Notes: generated by a model not told the origin, from the letters alone. DNA of 64,000 nucleotides from Apoderus coryli (GCA_911728435.2 OU452202.1:20501135-20565134); one strand, 5' to 3'; shown: positions 47,497-59,299, counted from the first letter of the stretch. A program made the numbers and translations.

Positions 47497-49132
47497 CACT
47501 ATTGGACAAAAGTAAAGCAACACTTTCGAAAAATTAGACAAATCTCGATTTTATAATGTTAAATGCATGATATCGTATTTAAATACGTCGTGTCTTAAAT
47601 ATCAACGTAAGCTGCTATTATCGACGGCAACAGCTTTTTCCAACAATCAAAACAAATGAACTGATATTGACGTAAACTTTTAATACAATATTGTAATGCG
47701 TCAAAAGTAAAGCAACATTTTAATATTTGCCTAAAAAAGAAAGGTTTTAGTGACAGTAAAGGTTCAAATATTTTTGCTGAGCTTATTTTTTGTTTAATTC
47801 ATATTTCTGTGCTGGATTAATCATGCCAAGCGGTATTCCAATTTCGAAAGAATTAAAACAGAGAGTAGTGATTGCACACTTGTAAGGTACAATACAAGCC
47901 CAATTGCAAGACGGTTTGTTTTTACCCAGAGACAGCGTATCCAAAGTAATTTCAAGTTACAATGAAATGGGACATTTAGAGAATATACCGAAATCGGCAA
48001 GCTCGAGAAAAACAACAACTAGGACAGACAGATGCCTTAAAAGAATTTCCCAAAACGATCCTTGGATGTCTGCACCTAGAATAATTGCTGAAATTCCCGA
48101 AATTGAGGATAGTCCACTGACAGTTCAGAGAAGGTTGGCAGACGCAAAGTTATTTAGTAGACGCCCGGCTAAAAAGCTGCTTATTTCGGCAAGAAATGGA
48201 GTGGCTAGGCTTGAATTTGCACGTGGACATTTAAATTGGACAGTAGACCATTGGGAAAAAGTGTCATTTAGTGATGAAACGCGTTATAAAATTTTCAATT
48301 CTGATAGAATGAAGCATATAAGACGGCCAACCAATCCAAGGTTTCATCCGAAATACGTTACACCCACAGGTAAAGGCAGTGTTTTCCATGGGGTTGTTTC
48401 TCATGGAATGGGGTGGGTCCTTTAAACTTCATTAATGACACCATGGATCGATTTGCCTATAGACATCTAATGCAAAATGTAATGTTGCCTTATGCAGAGT
48501 GGGAAATGCCGTTGCATTTTATTTTCTAATAGGATAACGATCCAAAACACTTCCGAATTGTTCAAGAGTGGTTTCAAGAAAATAACGTTCTGGTTTTGGA
48601 GTGGGCGGCACTATATCCTCAAAGCTTTTATTTTATTTAAAATCTACGTGAAGAAGTTGAGCGTGGAATTCGTACACAAGTATTCACAAATAAACCATCA
48701 TTGGTAAATAAAATCAATGAAGTTTGGAGAAACCTTTCCGAAAATACTGTCCAAAAATTGATTGCTTTAATGCTGCGACGTTGCTCGCAAATAATAAATA
48801 ATAATGGATATTCTATTAATTATTAACATAATACTTCTTGCTTTTTTAATTATTTAATGTGTTTAATGTTTTTTTATCGTAATATGTAAAATAAAGTACT
48901 GTTGACACAATTTGTTGCTTTACTTTTGTCGCACTTCATTTCGTCGATCTTTATAATTATAAATATTTCTGTACCTGCATTTTATTTAAAGTGTACCAAA
49001 ATATCGTGAAATATTACTAATATTGGGGATAATATTTCATTAAAATTAACTGGGGATTACAATAATATTTAATTAGTTTTTCAAATTCAAAGAAATAAAA
49101 GCACTTTGTTGCTCTACTTTTGTCCAATAGTG
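47497..49132 (+). mobile_element. Tc1-like element B (1636 bp) nested in right TIR of element A
   Basis: Starts CACTATTGGACAAAAGTAAA and ends (inverted) CACTATTGGACAAAAGTAGA, with TA duplicated at 47495 and 49133. Insertion splits CAGCA and TCCAGTG, which are contiguous (ACACTGGATATGC) in the left TIR of element A, confirming the order of events. Confidence 0.9.
47823..48828 (+). pseudogene. Tc1-like transposase of element B
   Basis: MPSGIPISKELKQRVVIAHL then a TAA, then open to 48425: paired HTH (FLPRDSVSKVISSYNEMGHL), SPLTVQRRLADAKLFSRRPA, LNWTVDHWEKVSFSDETRYK (first D), HPKYVTPTGKGSVFHGVVSH. After a frameshift: DTMDRFAYRHLMQNVMLPYA, DNDPKH (second D). The NPIENLW block is degraded (FI-stop-NLREE) and the catalytic Glu is lost. 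The C-terminus, VWRNLSENTVQKLIALMLRR, is recognisable. Clearly dead. Confidence 0.85.
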
Positions 49133-49794
49133 TATATCCAGTGTAGTTTATGTTGCAAAATTACTCTACAGAGTGTTACAAACTTAAGAGAAAAAATATT
49201 TCAACATGTAAACTTTATTTTTGAAAATTGAATAAAATTAATTAAAACCGAAACAATTATCTACATTTTGTATAAAAAAGGTTGATGTCGGACTATGGAA
49301 GAAAAAGTTATAATACATTAAATTTTATGTAAATTTTGATTGTCCTAAATTTTATGTCGGTAAGTGTATTTGCTCAATTAAATTTTTAGAAGAAGACACA
49401 TCCTAGGAGGGAGAAATGTTTGAATTGTTATATTAATTTTGTAATACCCTTTATTTTGTTGATGACCAGCATTATGATAGTTAGTTTTTGACAAGTTGTT
49501 CATTACATAAAAAAATAGTTTGAAAGCTAACAGTATTTTAATAGTATTAATAGAAAAATAACTAAAATACAGTCCATATAGTAAAAGAATTAACATTTTC
49601 TACATAAATACTTTTTTAACTATCAATAAAGTACCCATTATACTATTTAATGACGAATTAATATCAGATATGTCCACTTTGTTGCGACTTCCTTTTGCAG
49701 AAGTACAGGGGAGTGTTTTTAGCTTGGAGGTATAGAGAATAAGGGTTGAAAAAAATAAAAATAGAATATTTTTCCTTTGCAATATAATTCACCC

Positions 49795-50170
49795 TAATAA
49801 AATACGCCGAACCATAGCTTAACTTGTTCATCGCTCGTAAATTTCTTCCGACAGAGTTATTTTTCCTTTTTTAGAAACAAATAATAATCGGACGGGGCCA
49901 GGTCTGGACTGGTGGGTGGGTGATTTATAATATCGGAGCTCTGTCATGACTTTCGTCAATTTTTCCCTTTATTTTTATCTAGTTGCTTACTCTAACTGTG
50001 CTTAAGATAGATTGAAGCGTAGTATTTTCCAGTTATCGAAACACCTTTGTCTTGTCTTTATAATTAATCAAAAGAAGAAGAGTTTCAAAAGATGGTCGCC
50101 ATGAGTTTATACTTTAAACTTCTTGGGTGTTGGTGTGCCTTTTCTATGCCAGTGTCCTCCTTGGAGGTTA
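49795..50170 (-). pseudogene. Mariner transposase fragment
   Basis: Minus-strand pieces KKFKV, LMATIF, DNWKILRFNL/ITGKYYASI, a KS(P)THQSRPGPVRLLFVSKK block corresponding to HPPYSPDLAPSDYFLF, and EEIYER. These correspond in order to the central and third-aspartate regions of mariner transposases; many stops and shifts. Confidence 0.65.
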
Positions 50171-50639
50171 TAATAGTGATGAAACTAAGTTTGATCGACG
50201 ATAGTTCAAAAATTAATGAACACAATAAATTATTATTATGATTGCTAATTTTTATTCAATTTTAAGATAATATAATAAACAAGTTTAGCAGTTCTAAATG
50301 TACGCAAACAAACCTCAACTTGAACTAACTTATCATAGTTTAAAAAATTTAATTAAACTTATATCATGGTTTTATAATAACAAAGTTTACCCTTAAGCAT
50401 TCCAAAACAAACCATTATAATTTACATTAGTTAGTTATAATAGCAGATGATGTTAAGAAGCATGATAAGAAGCAACACGAAAATATACTTAATTTTAAGA
50501 TTAAAAAAGCCATTATTCAAGGGGTAGAAGCTTGAAATGTGTCATCCAGTTATACTAAGAAAGTAAAAAGTTTTCATAAACGTTGGGTTTTAATTTATTT
50601 TTAATGTAAGTATATTTTTTTTTCAAAATCTTTAAAATA

Positions 50640-51175
50640 TAAACTTTGGTCGTATTGGAAGGCTTACATCAATAAAGCCAGTCAACCTGCCGTTCTTGAT
50701 TTGAGGGGTCCTGGAATGACTGTAGAGAGTATAATATGCATATTATTTTTTTTCGTTTTTGACCATTTTTTTAGACTATTTTCGAACGCCTGTGTGAACC
50801 AATTCTTTTACGTAACATTTTTTAGGTTATCACAACTATGAAAAATTATTCCATATTTCGAATAAGTTTAGGAAATATATATTTTTTATGTTTTGACCCC
50901 TTTTCCACTATTTACGAACGCCTATGAAAGTAAGTTATTTATGACACATTTTATAGGTAATATTCTATTAAAGCTATAAATAATTAATTAATATTTCTGC
51001 TATGTTTAAGAAGTACGTTTTTTTTTAAATATTTTTTACCCCATTTTACACTATTTTCGAACGCCAATGTGGTCTAATATTTGAGGTTGTATTCAATTAA
51101 ATGCGTAAAAAATTATGCAGTATTTCGGATAAGTTTAAGAACTATGATTTTTTTTCATTTTGGAACCTTCTTTTA
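50640..51175. repeat. Degenerate tandem repeat, units of about 132-143 bp
   Basis: The phrase ACTATTTTCGAACGCC ends at 50790, 50922 and 51065. Each is followed by variants of GACACATTTTTTAGGT, AAAAATTATTCCATATTTCG and ATAAGTTTAAGAA. About three and a half units, strongly diverged. Confidence 0.75.
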
Positions 51176-51189
51176 AAGCCCTTGCCTAC

Positions 51190-51430
51190 GCTCAATGTTT
51201 CCCAAAATCTAATCAGCTCCTTGCCATGTCCAATAATATTTTTGTACCAAATTTGGTTAAAATCTGTTAAGTGGTTTTTGCGTTTTCGTGCATACAGACA
51301 GACAGACATTTATTTAAAAATACTTATTTATGTATAAAATGACCAAAAACAGGTATTTCCGGTGAAATTAAAAAAGGTTTTATAAGAACCGAACACCCCA
51401 AGAAGAAATAGACTGAAAAAATAAATAAAT
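51190..51430. repeat. Dispersed repeat tail with CAGACAGACAGAC
   Basis: ACCAAATTTGGTTAAAATCT..GTTTTTGCGTTTTCGTGC..CAGACAGACAGACAT, then the segment shared with 11410. Probably the end of the same element as the tandem units just upstream. Confidence 0.5.
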
Positions 51431-51681
51431 AAATAATATGGTACAAATTAGTTTCTAGATAATTTAGGCGTATAATTACGTCTGTAAATAATGAACATTA
51501 TTATGATAATATTTGGTTGAAATTCAGTAAATATTTATACTCACATTGATTTTTTAATTATTCCAGTTTCAAACTAAAAATAATAAAAAAAATAGCAATT
51601 AAATTTCCAAATCGGTCTCAGTGGAGCATGAAATTCACCGTCGGAAATTCGAATAAACGAACGCCTAAATAGCGTTATCAG

Positions 51682-52027
51682 ACGGCAGACGAGACGCAGG
51701 AATTGAAAATAAACAACTACTACAGCCACCCGATTGGGACCAACGCCGGGCATCTACTACTCGCACCCTATAAATCCTGTGTCCGCCGGGATAACCGCCC
51801 TCAGTCGTCACTGGAGAGGTTACGACGGCGACGGCATCGTCGACGAACGTTTCTACAAAGGGATGTTAAAGCATTGCGCTCCAGAAAATCCAAAGAAGAA
51901 AAATATTAAAGAGACGAAAAATATAAATAAAACAGTAATAGGAGACATAGAACAAAAGAATGTGTTTTGTGAAGGTTATAAAAACATAATAGAGGATTTA
52001 GAAGGAGTTGGATTCGTTCTAAAATGA
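51682..52027 (+). pseudogene. Unrecognised coding-like sequence with one frame change
   Basis: Frame 1 (after ATCAG at 51681) reads TADETQELKINNYYSHPIGT and NAG. One base out of phase, frame 2 continues IYYSHPINPVSAGITALSRH, WRGYDGDGIVDERFYKGMLK and HCAPENPKKK, then a Lys/Glu/Ile-rich tail ending EGVGFVLK and TGA at 52027. The first two-thirds is GC-rich and codon-like, in contrast to its surroundings. The two YYSHPI segments suggest an internal duplication. No membrane segment or signal. It is either a gene broken by a 1-nt indel, a splice I did not see (ACTACAG at 51725 is a possible acceptor), or an assembly error. Family not recognised. Confidence 0.45.
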
Positions 52028-52029
52028 CA

Positions 52030-53920
52030 GCCATATCGTCTATTCTTTTCATGAGACTGCTGTTTAAGCTGCCTTTTGTGTGAGAGAGATTTCGACATTT
52101 GGGCATTGAGAGATTTGAAGATGGGGGAATAGGAATGTCATGAGACCCTTTTACTGCGTTGGGTATTTGGAGATTCGGTCTTAATAATCTTAAAACTGCA
52201 AAAAGTAAACACCAACACGACAGACTAAACACTTTATTATATTTAAGGTTAGGTAAAAATAACCTAATTTGTGGTTCATAACGCATGCGCAAGTGCAAAT
52301 ATCCGGCCAAAAATAAACTACAACCAACTTTTGGTGAAACAGAGATTTACCATTACGCTACTGAAGGTTTCAAGAGCGCAAGACACAAAAGTTCAATAAA
52401 ACATAGTTTTTTGTAAAAAAGCGTTATTCATATTCAAACTGGTGCTCTTGAGATGCGAATAACCCCAACTGTATAAATAATACAAGACACTATCAGTAAA
52501 ACTTAGTTTGTGGTTTAGATATATCAAGCTTATTCAGATTCATTTACTCTTTCTAACACCGCACCGCTTGGAATTAAATCTATCTTCTTAGACAAAATGG
52601 ACTTGGAGTCATTTTTTGTTTGTTTGTCTACCGTTTCCCCCCAAGCAAAGGAAGTAGTTATACCGAGAGTTTAATGGAATGAGATAATAACTTTCCAGGA
52701 ATGGGTTTACAGAATTTTGGACGGATATTAACGTTTATGATGGAAATTTTCCTTTGTTTTCATTTCGCCATATTATAGAGTTGGCTGCAAACTAAACACA
52801 TTTATTTTATAGGTGTTTTATCGCTTTCGTACAATCGCATTTCACACCCGCTCCAAATTTAACCTGGTTTCAATAATTTCAGTATCTTATCGTGCTCTGC
52901 ATTAACATGAATCAGAGGATTTAGATCTCGGGGAACAGATTTTTTCGGAGAGGCATCATTAGAGTCATTTAATGTGTCTGACATCAGTCATCGTAAAAAT
53001 AAGGAAAAATATACTGTGTATCAGTACAGTACGAGGTAAACTACGTTGCGGATGTAATTCAGCATATAAACGTCGAACTGGAATCCCATTCCAATTAATT
53101 TGGCAATTTTTATTATCGTTTGTTCTTAATGGATTATTTCATATTAAAGAATTCAAAGTATTCACTTAATATGGTAGTTTTAATTGATTTGGAAACACTA
53201 TCGCAATTTGAAAAGGTGACTTTATCTTTTTGGTAGTATTTAACAACATTTTTATAAAAGTATTTTAGAAACAGACAAAATATCACTGGCGTGTCTTTTT
53301 TTTAATATGTCGTCGCATGTTCGTACGAACGCCACTGGTCTAAGTGGAAGCATTCTGTATACTTCAGAGTATGGGAATCTATTTTGACGCCGGCGTCGCG
53401 TGTTTTGTGTGATGATCTCTAGACATTTCAAAAATATAAAGAAACGAGAAACTAAATACTCTGTTTAAACTTACAGTGAACTGAGTTTCACTGTGATACG
53501 CGTCCTCTGATTGTGAAAGCATTATTTATTAAATGTGGCAGGCTTCACACAAATGCAATTAGAATGTTTTTTCACCCTGTAACACATTGAGATGATTTAT
53601 TTTTAGAAATGTAGCTTGGTTCTTGGACAGGTTTGACCTATAGTTGATTTTATGCAATTGGTTCTTAGGTCATAAACGGAGACAAAGAACAACTCTGCAA
53701 CTTCCTTAATAAGTGAATGTTCAGAGTGAATAAAAAAACAAATTCCTCACAAAAGATCAGTCCTTAGTTTGCCATTATCGAAAAATTTCTTCTTTCTATC
53801 GTTCACTCCACAGATTGCTCCAAAAATTAACAAAAACAAACATTATTTATCTATTTGAATAAGATACGTCTACTCCACAAAATGATTTATATGTTCACAC
53901 CTTTCTCCTAATTTTAGCGA
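52030..53920. other. Region without recognised gene
   Basis: No exon or TIR pair. A GC-rich spot (GACGCCGGCGTCGCG at about 53385) sits beside GTTCGTACGAACGCCACTGG; significance unknown. Confidence 0.35.
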
Positions 53921-53953
53921 GACATGTTTCAGATCAAAGGTCCATCATCAGTG
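53921..53953 (-). other. Hammerhead-core-like motif 3
   Basis: Minus strand: CACTGATGA, TGGACC, loop, GATCT, GAAACATGTC. CUGAUGA and GAAAC are exact; stem II is imperfect. Confidence 0.3.
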
Positions 53954-54104
53954 GCTTATAGGTTTTTGTTTATGATTGAACATTCATATACACATCTGCA
54001 AACGAGCATTACTTATTTTAAGACATAATGTACTACATTATCACATGAAATTCTTACCATTTTGTTGAAATTAAGTTAAATAAAAATTTCAAAACATTAC
54101 TACA

Positions 54105-55262
54105 TTGATAATAATAACTTTAACTTTATTGTCATAAAAGAATCACAAAAGTTCTTGTAGACAAAGTCATACTTAAAATAATATATAACAAAGACGTATA
54201 CAAATACAAAAGATTAATGTAATTAATCGTTTGAAACACAATATAACAAAAATATTTTAAAAACCTACTACATTATGTTGTCAGTGTTAGTAGGAAGGCA
54301 AGAATAAAATCTCAAATCCCCCAAACATTCATGAAGTAAAATATGTAAATAACAACACAACATAAATATAGGTATATATAAATGCAAGTAGCAGAACAGA
54401 AAAAAATATAATACATTATAATACATTAAAATCATCAAACCAAGCCAAAAGCGGACAAACACAACAAAATCAAAACAAACACTACCATGCATCAGCAAAG
54501 TAGTCCTCCAGTGAGTAATAGGCCTTTTCAAGAAGAACGCGCTTAAATGATTGTACATTCTGCGACTGTCATAAAGGAGTGATTTCTTTACCAAAGCAGA
54601 CCTCGGTATAGGCAAGTGCACCCGCTGAACTAGTCTCGTGGGATAAGGGTGACTAGCTGAAGCTGAGCTGTTAATGTTTCTTGCATTTTTATGAATAAGA
54701 CATACAGTTTCTAAAATGAAAAGTGATGTAAGAGTCAATATTCGGTGTTTTTTGAATAATTCTCTACAGCTTGCAGTAAAATCTGTCTTACACATATAGC
54801 GAACGCTTCTGCAGTGTAAATATACTCTTAAACAAAGTTTGGCTTCAAGTACCCCAGAACGCTATTCCATATCGAAGATACGCCTCCACTAAAGAAAAAT
54901 ACACATTTCGTGCAACTTTCAGTCCAAGAGCCCCTGACACAACTCTCAAAGCATAACAGCCAGATGAAACCTTCCTGCCCAACAGTTTAACATATTCATC
55001 AAACTTAAGCTTTAAATCAATTTGGAGTCCCAAAAATTTAAAACAAATAGGACTATTAATATGGTTATTTTCGAATAGCAAATCATCAAATTTAAAATTA
55101 AAAGATAATACATGTGTTTTTGATAAATTAAATGAGAGATAATTCGAATCGCACCATTCCTTTAACTTTTCCAAATCACTTCGAATGTTTTCTTTGACAA
55201 CATCAGCATCTCTATCATGCCAAAGGAGTGTCGTATCATCCGCAAACAGCGTAAAGTGAATT
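54105..55262 (-). mobile_element. 5'-truncated LINE (non-LTR retrotransposon)
   Basis: Minus strand: FTLFADDTTLLWHDRDADVV (reverse transcriptase catalytic FADD, about 55245), NIRSDLEKLKEWCDSNYLSF and NLSKTHVLSF (55174-54845 frame), FLGLQIDLKLKFDEYVKLLG, and VYFSLVEAYLRYGIAFWG. A frameshift leads to the C-terminal domain at 54795-54268 (FKKHRILTLTSLFILETVCL, HPYPTRL). The 3' end has AATAAAGTTAAAG and TTATTATT. The element is truncated just before the FADD box. Confidence 0.8.
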
Positions 55263-55269
55263 AGTTAAT

Positions 55270-56770
55270 TTTTGGTTTTTTCTTTCTTCAAGTTACACAA
55301 AAAAAAAAACATCTGCAATCACCCTACAAACTCATAATATTTGGAAATTACATTTTCACATAATTTAACTGGAATTCGTAATTAATAATCAAAACATATG
55401 TGCATGAAAAACTAATATTAATCAAACCGGAAAGCAGAATGTCAATTTCATTGCAGCTGTGGAACCGTAGGCACATATTGTAATAGGTATCCAAAAATGT
55501 ATGTGGATTTAATTAGTTTCCTTGGTTTTTACGGTCTTGTCAAGACAGTGAAATCTTAATTATGATACGCTGTGGTGATCGAAGTAGATCTCAAAATAAG
55601 GTTTGCGTATGGCCTAATTAAAAGTGTCCACCTCAGAGATTATTTACCTAAAGAAATTCCTTTTCCGGAAAACCACGAAATACCTTGGATTTTATATTCA
55701 AGGGGGACATTTTTTCTATCCAGATTCATTGATTGATATAAGATCATGGGAGTGCAACTTGGCACTTTGATCTGAAAGTAATTCGATTTTCTTTTAGAAA
55801 TTAATTGCTGAAAAAATACTATTGTCAATGAAAATAATAATAATTTGTATACAGGGTATCCAAAAAGATAAAAGTTCGAATTTTAGAATTTAGAGTCCCA
55901 TTTTATTCTATTTTTTTTTCCAAAATGTTATTTGAGAAAACAGTCACCTTATTTCTTTAGAAATACCTGTATTATAAAGTCTTATCTAAATATGTTAAAT
56001 ACATTTTTCTGATCGATTTTGCTAGTAAGTAACAGAATTCCTTATGGGTTAAAATCTGGGAAAAGAATGGATAGGGTGACATGGTCCAAGTTTATGGCCT
56101 CCAAGTAGTCCCAAATTTCCGTTGACAGATATGTAGGTAATTATAGGGAAGTTTAAAACATTTAACTTATGCCAATCCACTGCTAAATGATGAGGACAAT
56201 GATTTGAATCGATGTTTGAATATTGTTATGTTATCTGATTTTGATCAATTTTCTATCGTATTTTTTTGAATTTATAATTTTTGGTTGAAAAATAAAATGT
56301 TTGGTTCATTTTCTGTCAGACATACTGTATAGCGCTCACATTTGGGATATTGACCACAGCATCCATTTCATTTAACCAATTATTGCAACCAAAACCACTA
56401 CCTATACCCATACGAACATTATTTGGTTTTTCGAGAATCAACAAGGGAGAAATGGTGGTTTCTGATTATTCTGGACTATCTCACAATTTCCCCCTAATGG
56501 CAAACGTTAGTCCCAAATGTAATTTGAAGTTCATTGAATTTATGTTGCTTTGGCTGGTTTCTAGCTATTTATAGCGATTAATATGGAAGGTTGGGTTTCA
56601 TGTAAGTTTGTTCAAGAGGAACTAGAATAAGTCATTTAAAATATGCTTTATGAAACACAATTGTAGCCTGATATTTTCTTCATTTTTTGTATTCACTTTG
56701 ATATCACAATTATTATAGAAAATACAATAATAACAATTCAAAACAAGTGCTCATATATCGTTCTGCTCAT
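55270..56770. other. Region without recognised gene
   Basis: Contains one CAGGGTATCC end (55853) whose partner is unclear. An open frame at 56350-56574 has some codon-like composition but no recognised motif. Confidence 0.3.
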
Positions 56771-56774
56771 ACTT

Positions 56775-57240
56775 ATGATCACTTTTCGATCAACCATTGA
56801 AGCAGATTGTCGCAGACATGTTCTACAGGATGCAGGCCAATCCATTAATCGTATTCCAACAGTGTTTACAAAGTAGGCATTTTCTCCGATACAGGGAGCG
56901 AATGGAATGGCATGCGTCTGTATTTAAAGCGGAATTAAAAACTACCAGCTTTGTTCATGCTCCTAAACATATCCCGCCCCAGGCTTTCACTACTGAACCT
57001 CATCCATAAGAAATTTTTGGAAAAATGTGATAATTAAGTGAAATTTTTCCCTACCATCGATGGGAATGCAAAACCGGCTCTCATCGGTGAAAAGAACGTT
57101 GGCCCATTAGTTATTTGGAGATGTGGAACAGTTTTTGTCCACTAGGTCTACAAACAAGCTTCCGTAAGCCTTCTGCTGATTGTACGACGGTGCCACATGC
57201 CATACAGCCCGTGAAACACTTCACTCTCATTTCGGTGATC
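56775..57240 (-). pseudogene. Tc1-like transposase relic
   Basis: Minus strand: WANVLFTDESRFCIPIDG (first catalytic D, about 57070-57110), then KAWGGICLGA (cf. VWGGI), ending with WPA.. and VEHVCDNLLQWLIE (cf. NPIEHVWD). Heavily deleted. Confidence 0.65.
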
Positions 57241-57545
57241 AGAATTGGCCCCTAGATCGTGTCATTTAACACCATTAGATTTTTTTTATGCGGGGTTATT
57301 TAAAATCACAGGTCCATGTCAACAAGCCCACAACCTCGCGTGCATTAAAGGAGGAGATTCAACGCTGCATCAACGAAATTCAGCCACATTTATGCAGAAT
57401 GGTCATCATTCGACAAACGAATGCGTATGTGTATGCAAAGCTCATCTTCGGCAGTGGATGACCATTTTTCTGCCTTGGTGTCGTCTTCCCAAACTCACCA
57501 GTTTGCCTCTAACGTTGTACATTCTGAAAGGTCGTGTATTTTGAT
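57241..57545 (+). pseudogene. Mariner/IS630-type transposase C-terminus, opposite orientation to its neighbour
   Basis: LAPRSCHLTPLDFFYAG, then in the next frame YLKSQVHVNKPTTSRALKEE and IQRCINEIQPHLCRMVI. Matches the WPPRSPDLTPLDFFLWGYLK..VY...P.T...LK.EI..CI.EI.P family block. Frameshifted. Confidence 0.7.
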
Positions 57546-57559
57546 TTTACTTGAATGAT

Positions 57560-58720
57560 TGATTTTTATTTAATTTAATGGTTTCTTTTTATTTATCTAC
57601 ATACAAAAAATAATAATTATAACGAACAAATTTTTATTATAATGTATTTATTTTCTCTTTAGATGCAAAAACCACTTCCTTCAATTGCCTCAGTAGTCAT
57701 TTCAATCGTAATAAAAATCATTACAAAAATTACGAAAGAAAAAACCCTCAATTAGTTTTTTTGTGACTTCCTGAATGGATTTTTTGCGTAAAAGTCGTCA
57801 GAATGTTCATAAAACTAATAAAAAATACTGAAAGACGCTACAATTTTACTGCAATAAATATACAAGGCGTGTTTAAAGAATCAAACGGAATATTATCAGC
57901 AAATTATTTTGTTTTATTTTACAAGATAACAACAAGCAATCTTTGAATCCCTTGCTCAAAATAATATACTGCCTGATCTGACACTCACTGCAATACATTC
58001 GTTGTGACGAGAGATTGCACGGCAGTTCCCAGTCAAATGACATTATGAATTCCTTTAACCGCCTGTGGACAGGGGTTGACATGGAACAAGACAATCCCTC
58101 AACTCATATGCCGCGCTTTATCTTTTGGAGTGCACAACGCAGTTTATTTCAGAATTCATCTGAAATTATTGTTTTCTTGACCTTAATTTATTTGGGATGC
58201 CGTCATTTCTTGGATTGCTGGTTGGATACGAGTGTAGCAAAAGCCAGGCAGGTTTCTTCAATTGTGAATATTTGTACTCCTGAGAAAAGCAAACGCTTTA
58301 CGTAAACTAATTGTAAAGCAACTGCTTTTTCACCGTTTTGTTGGGTCAATTTGGTACAACAAATCTTCAATAAAATTACAATTACAAAAGACTAAGACAT
58401 TCAAGGTCATCTCATAAAATTGAAATGTGAATTTAGCATAATTTTTTGTTAAGTCTGTCAATAAAAGTGAATTTTAAATGTGACTTTTAGGTTACATGTG
58501 ACAGTGAGTAATAATTTTATTAGATGGTCAAGCGATACGAATCGCAAATGAATTAGGAATACACAAAAATATTAGTTTTGATATTTTGCAATAAAAAAAG
58601 TAAAAACAGTTCTTTATATTGCCTGTATTTTGTACGTGGCGTAATGTCAAAATATTAAGCTATGTTTACAACTCAATTTTCTCTCATTTTCATTCCAGAG
58701 AATCACCTTGAATATCCTAG
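57560..58720. other. Region without recognised gene
   Basis: A single CAAGGCGTGTTTAAAG end near 57864. Open frames at 57873-58305 have no recognised motif. Confidence 0.3.
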
Positions 58721-58729
58721 TTTTTTGGT

Positions 58730-59296
58730 GATGACTGTACTTCGTTCGTCATCATGAAGCCGTACCCACAGCCACAGCCTTTTTTAGACACGCCATGAAA
58801 CAGTATATTTGGCAACGTTGAGTTCCAGTCGATTTGTGTGTGTGTTTACATTATTACATTGTAAAACGCAGTAGTGGTATAAGCTGCGGCATAGTGTGTG
58901 TCACATAACTAAGTGGTGGAAGTGTATTTTGTACGAGAGTTTGTATGTATATTAGGTAAGGTAAAGTACCTTTCTGATTCTTGCTTCTTATAGTCGATTT
59001 TACCTAATATGCCTTCAGCGTGCGGTATAACTGAATATAAATCCAATTATAGTAGCGGATTAAAACAAAAGCAAAATGGCAAACTAAGACGATAATTTAA
59101 AACAGAAATGGTTACAGGCTATTTTTAGATCTAATTTTAACCCATCAAAGACTGCGGTAGTTTGTTGTAAACACTTTTCTGAAAGCCAAATTATACAGGA
59201 GGATAATTACCTTCAACCGGATGGAAATTTGCCTAAATATATATCCCAAAAATTGAAGATATATCTAAAATTCTTTCAAACTGTTGTTTTCCGATA
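58730..59296 (+). pseudogene. THAP-domain gene relic with 5'UTR intron
   Basis: ATG at 59009 gives MPSACGITEYKSNYSSG. After a frame change, KQKWLQAIFRSNFNPSKTAV, VCCKHFSESQIIQEDNYLQP and DGNLPKY follow, ending at a stop near 59296. W, P, CxxH, HF and the C-terminal PxxIP-like segment of a THAP domain are in order; the second zinc Cys is replaced by Tyr. A likely 5'UTR intron (GTAAGG at 58955 to CTTATAG at 58993) precedes the ATG. This THAP is unrelated in detail to the P-like copies and to 15313; probably transposon-derived. Confidence 0.6.
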
Positions 59297-59299
59297 AAC

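Larger units (their letters stand above)
45885..49366 (+). mobile_element. Tc1-like element A with about 340-bp TIRs, interrupted by element B
   Basis: TA (45883) + AACTCACCGAC at the left and GTCGGTAAGTG + TA at the right. The arms remain inverted for about 340 bp: ACCAAAATTT, TAATGTATTATAACTTTTTC, GTAGATAATTGTTTC, TTACATGTTGAAATAT, GTAGAGTAATTTTGCAACAT, ATCGTTATCGGTTTAAGAGA. Removing element B and its TA leaves about 1.84 kb. The transposase pseudogene is at 46397-47364. Confidence 0.85.

Noticed and set aside
51906..52310. 134-codon minus-strand frame
   Set aside because: Low-complexity Leu/Phe-rich translation of AT-rich DNA, antisense to the better plus-strand frame.
55853..56328. Possible MITE between CAGGGTATCC and a CATACTG end
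   Set aside because: The ends match too poorly and TA borders are not symmetrical.
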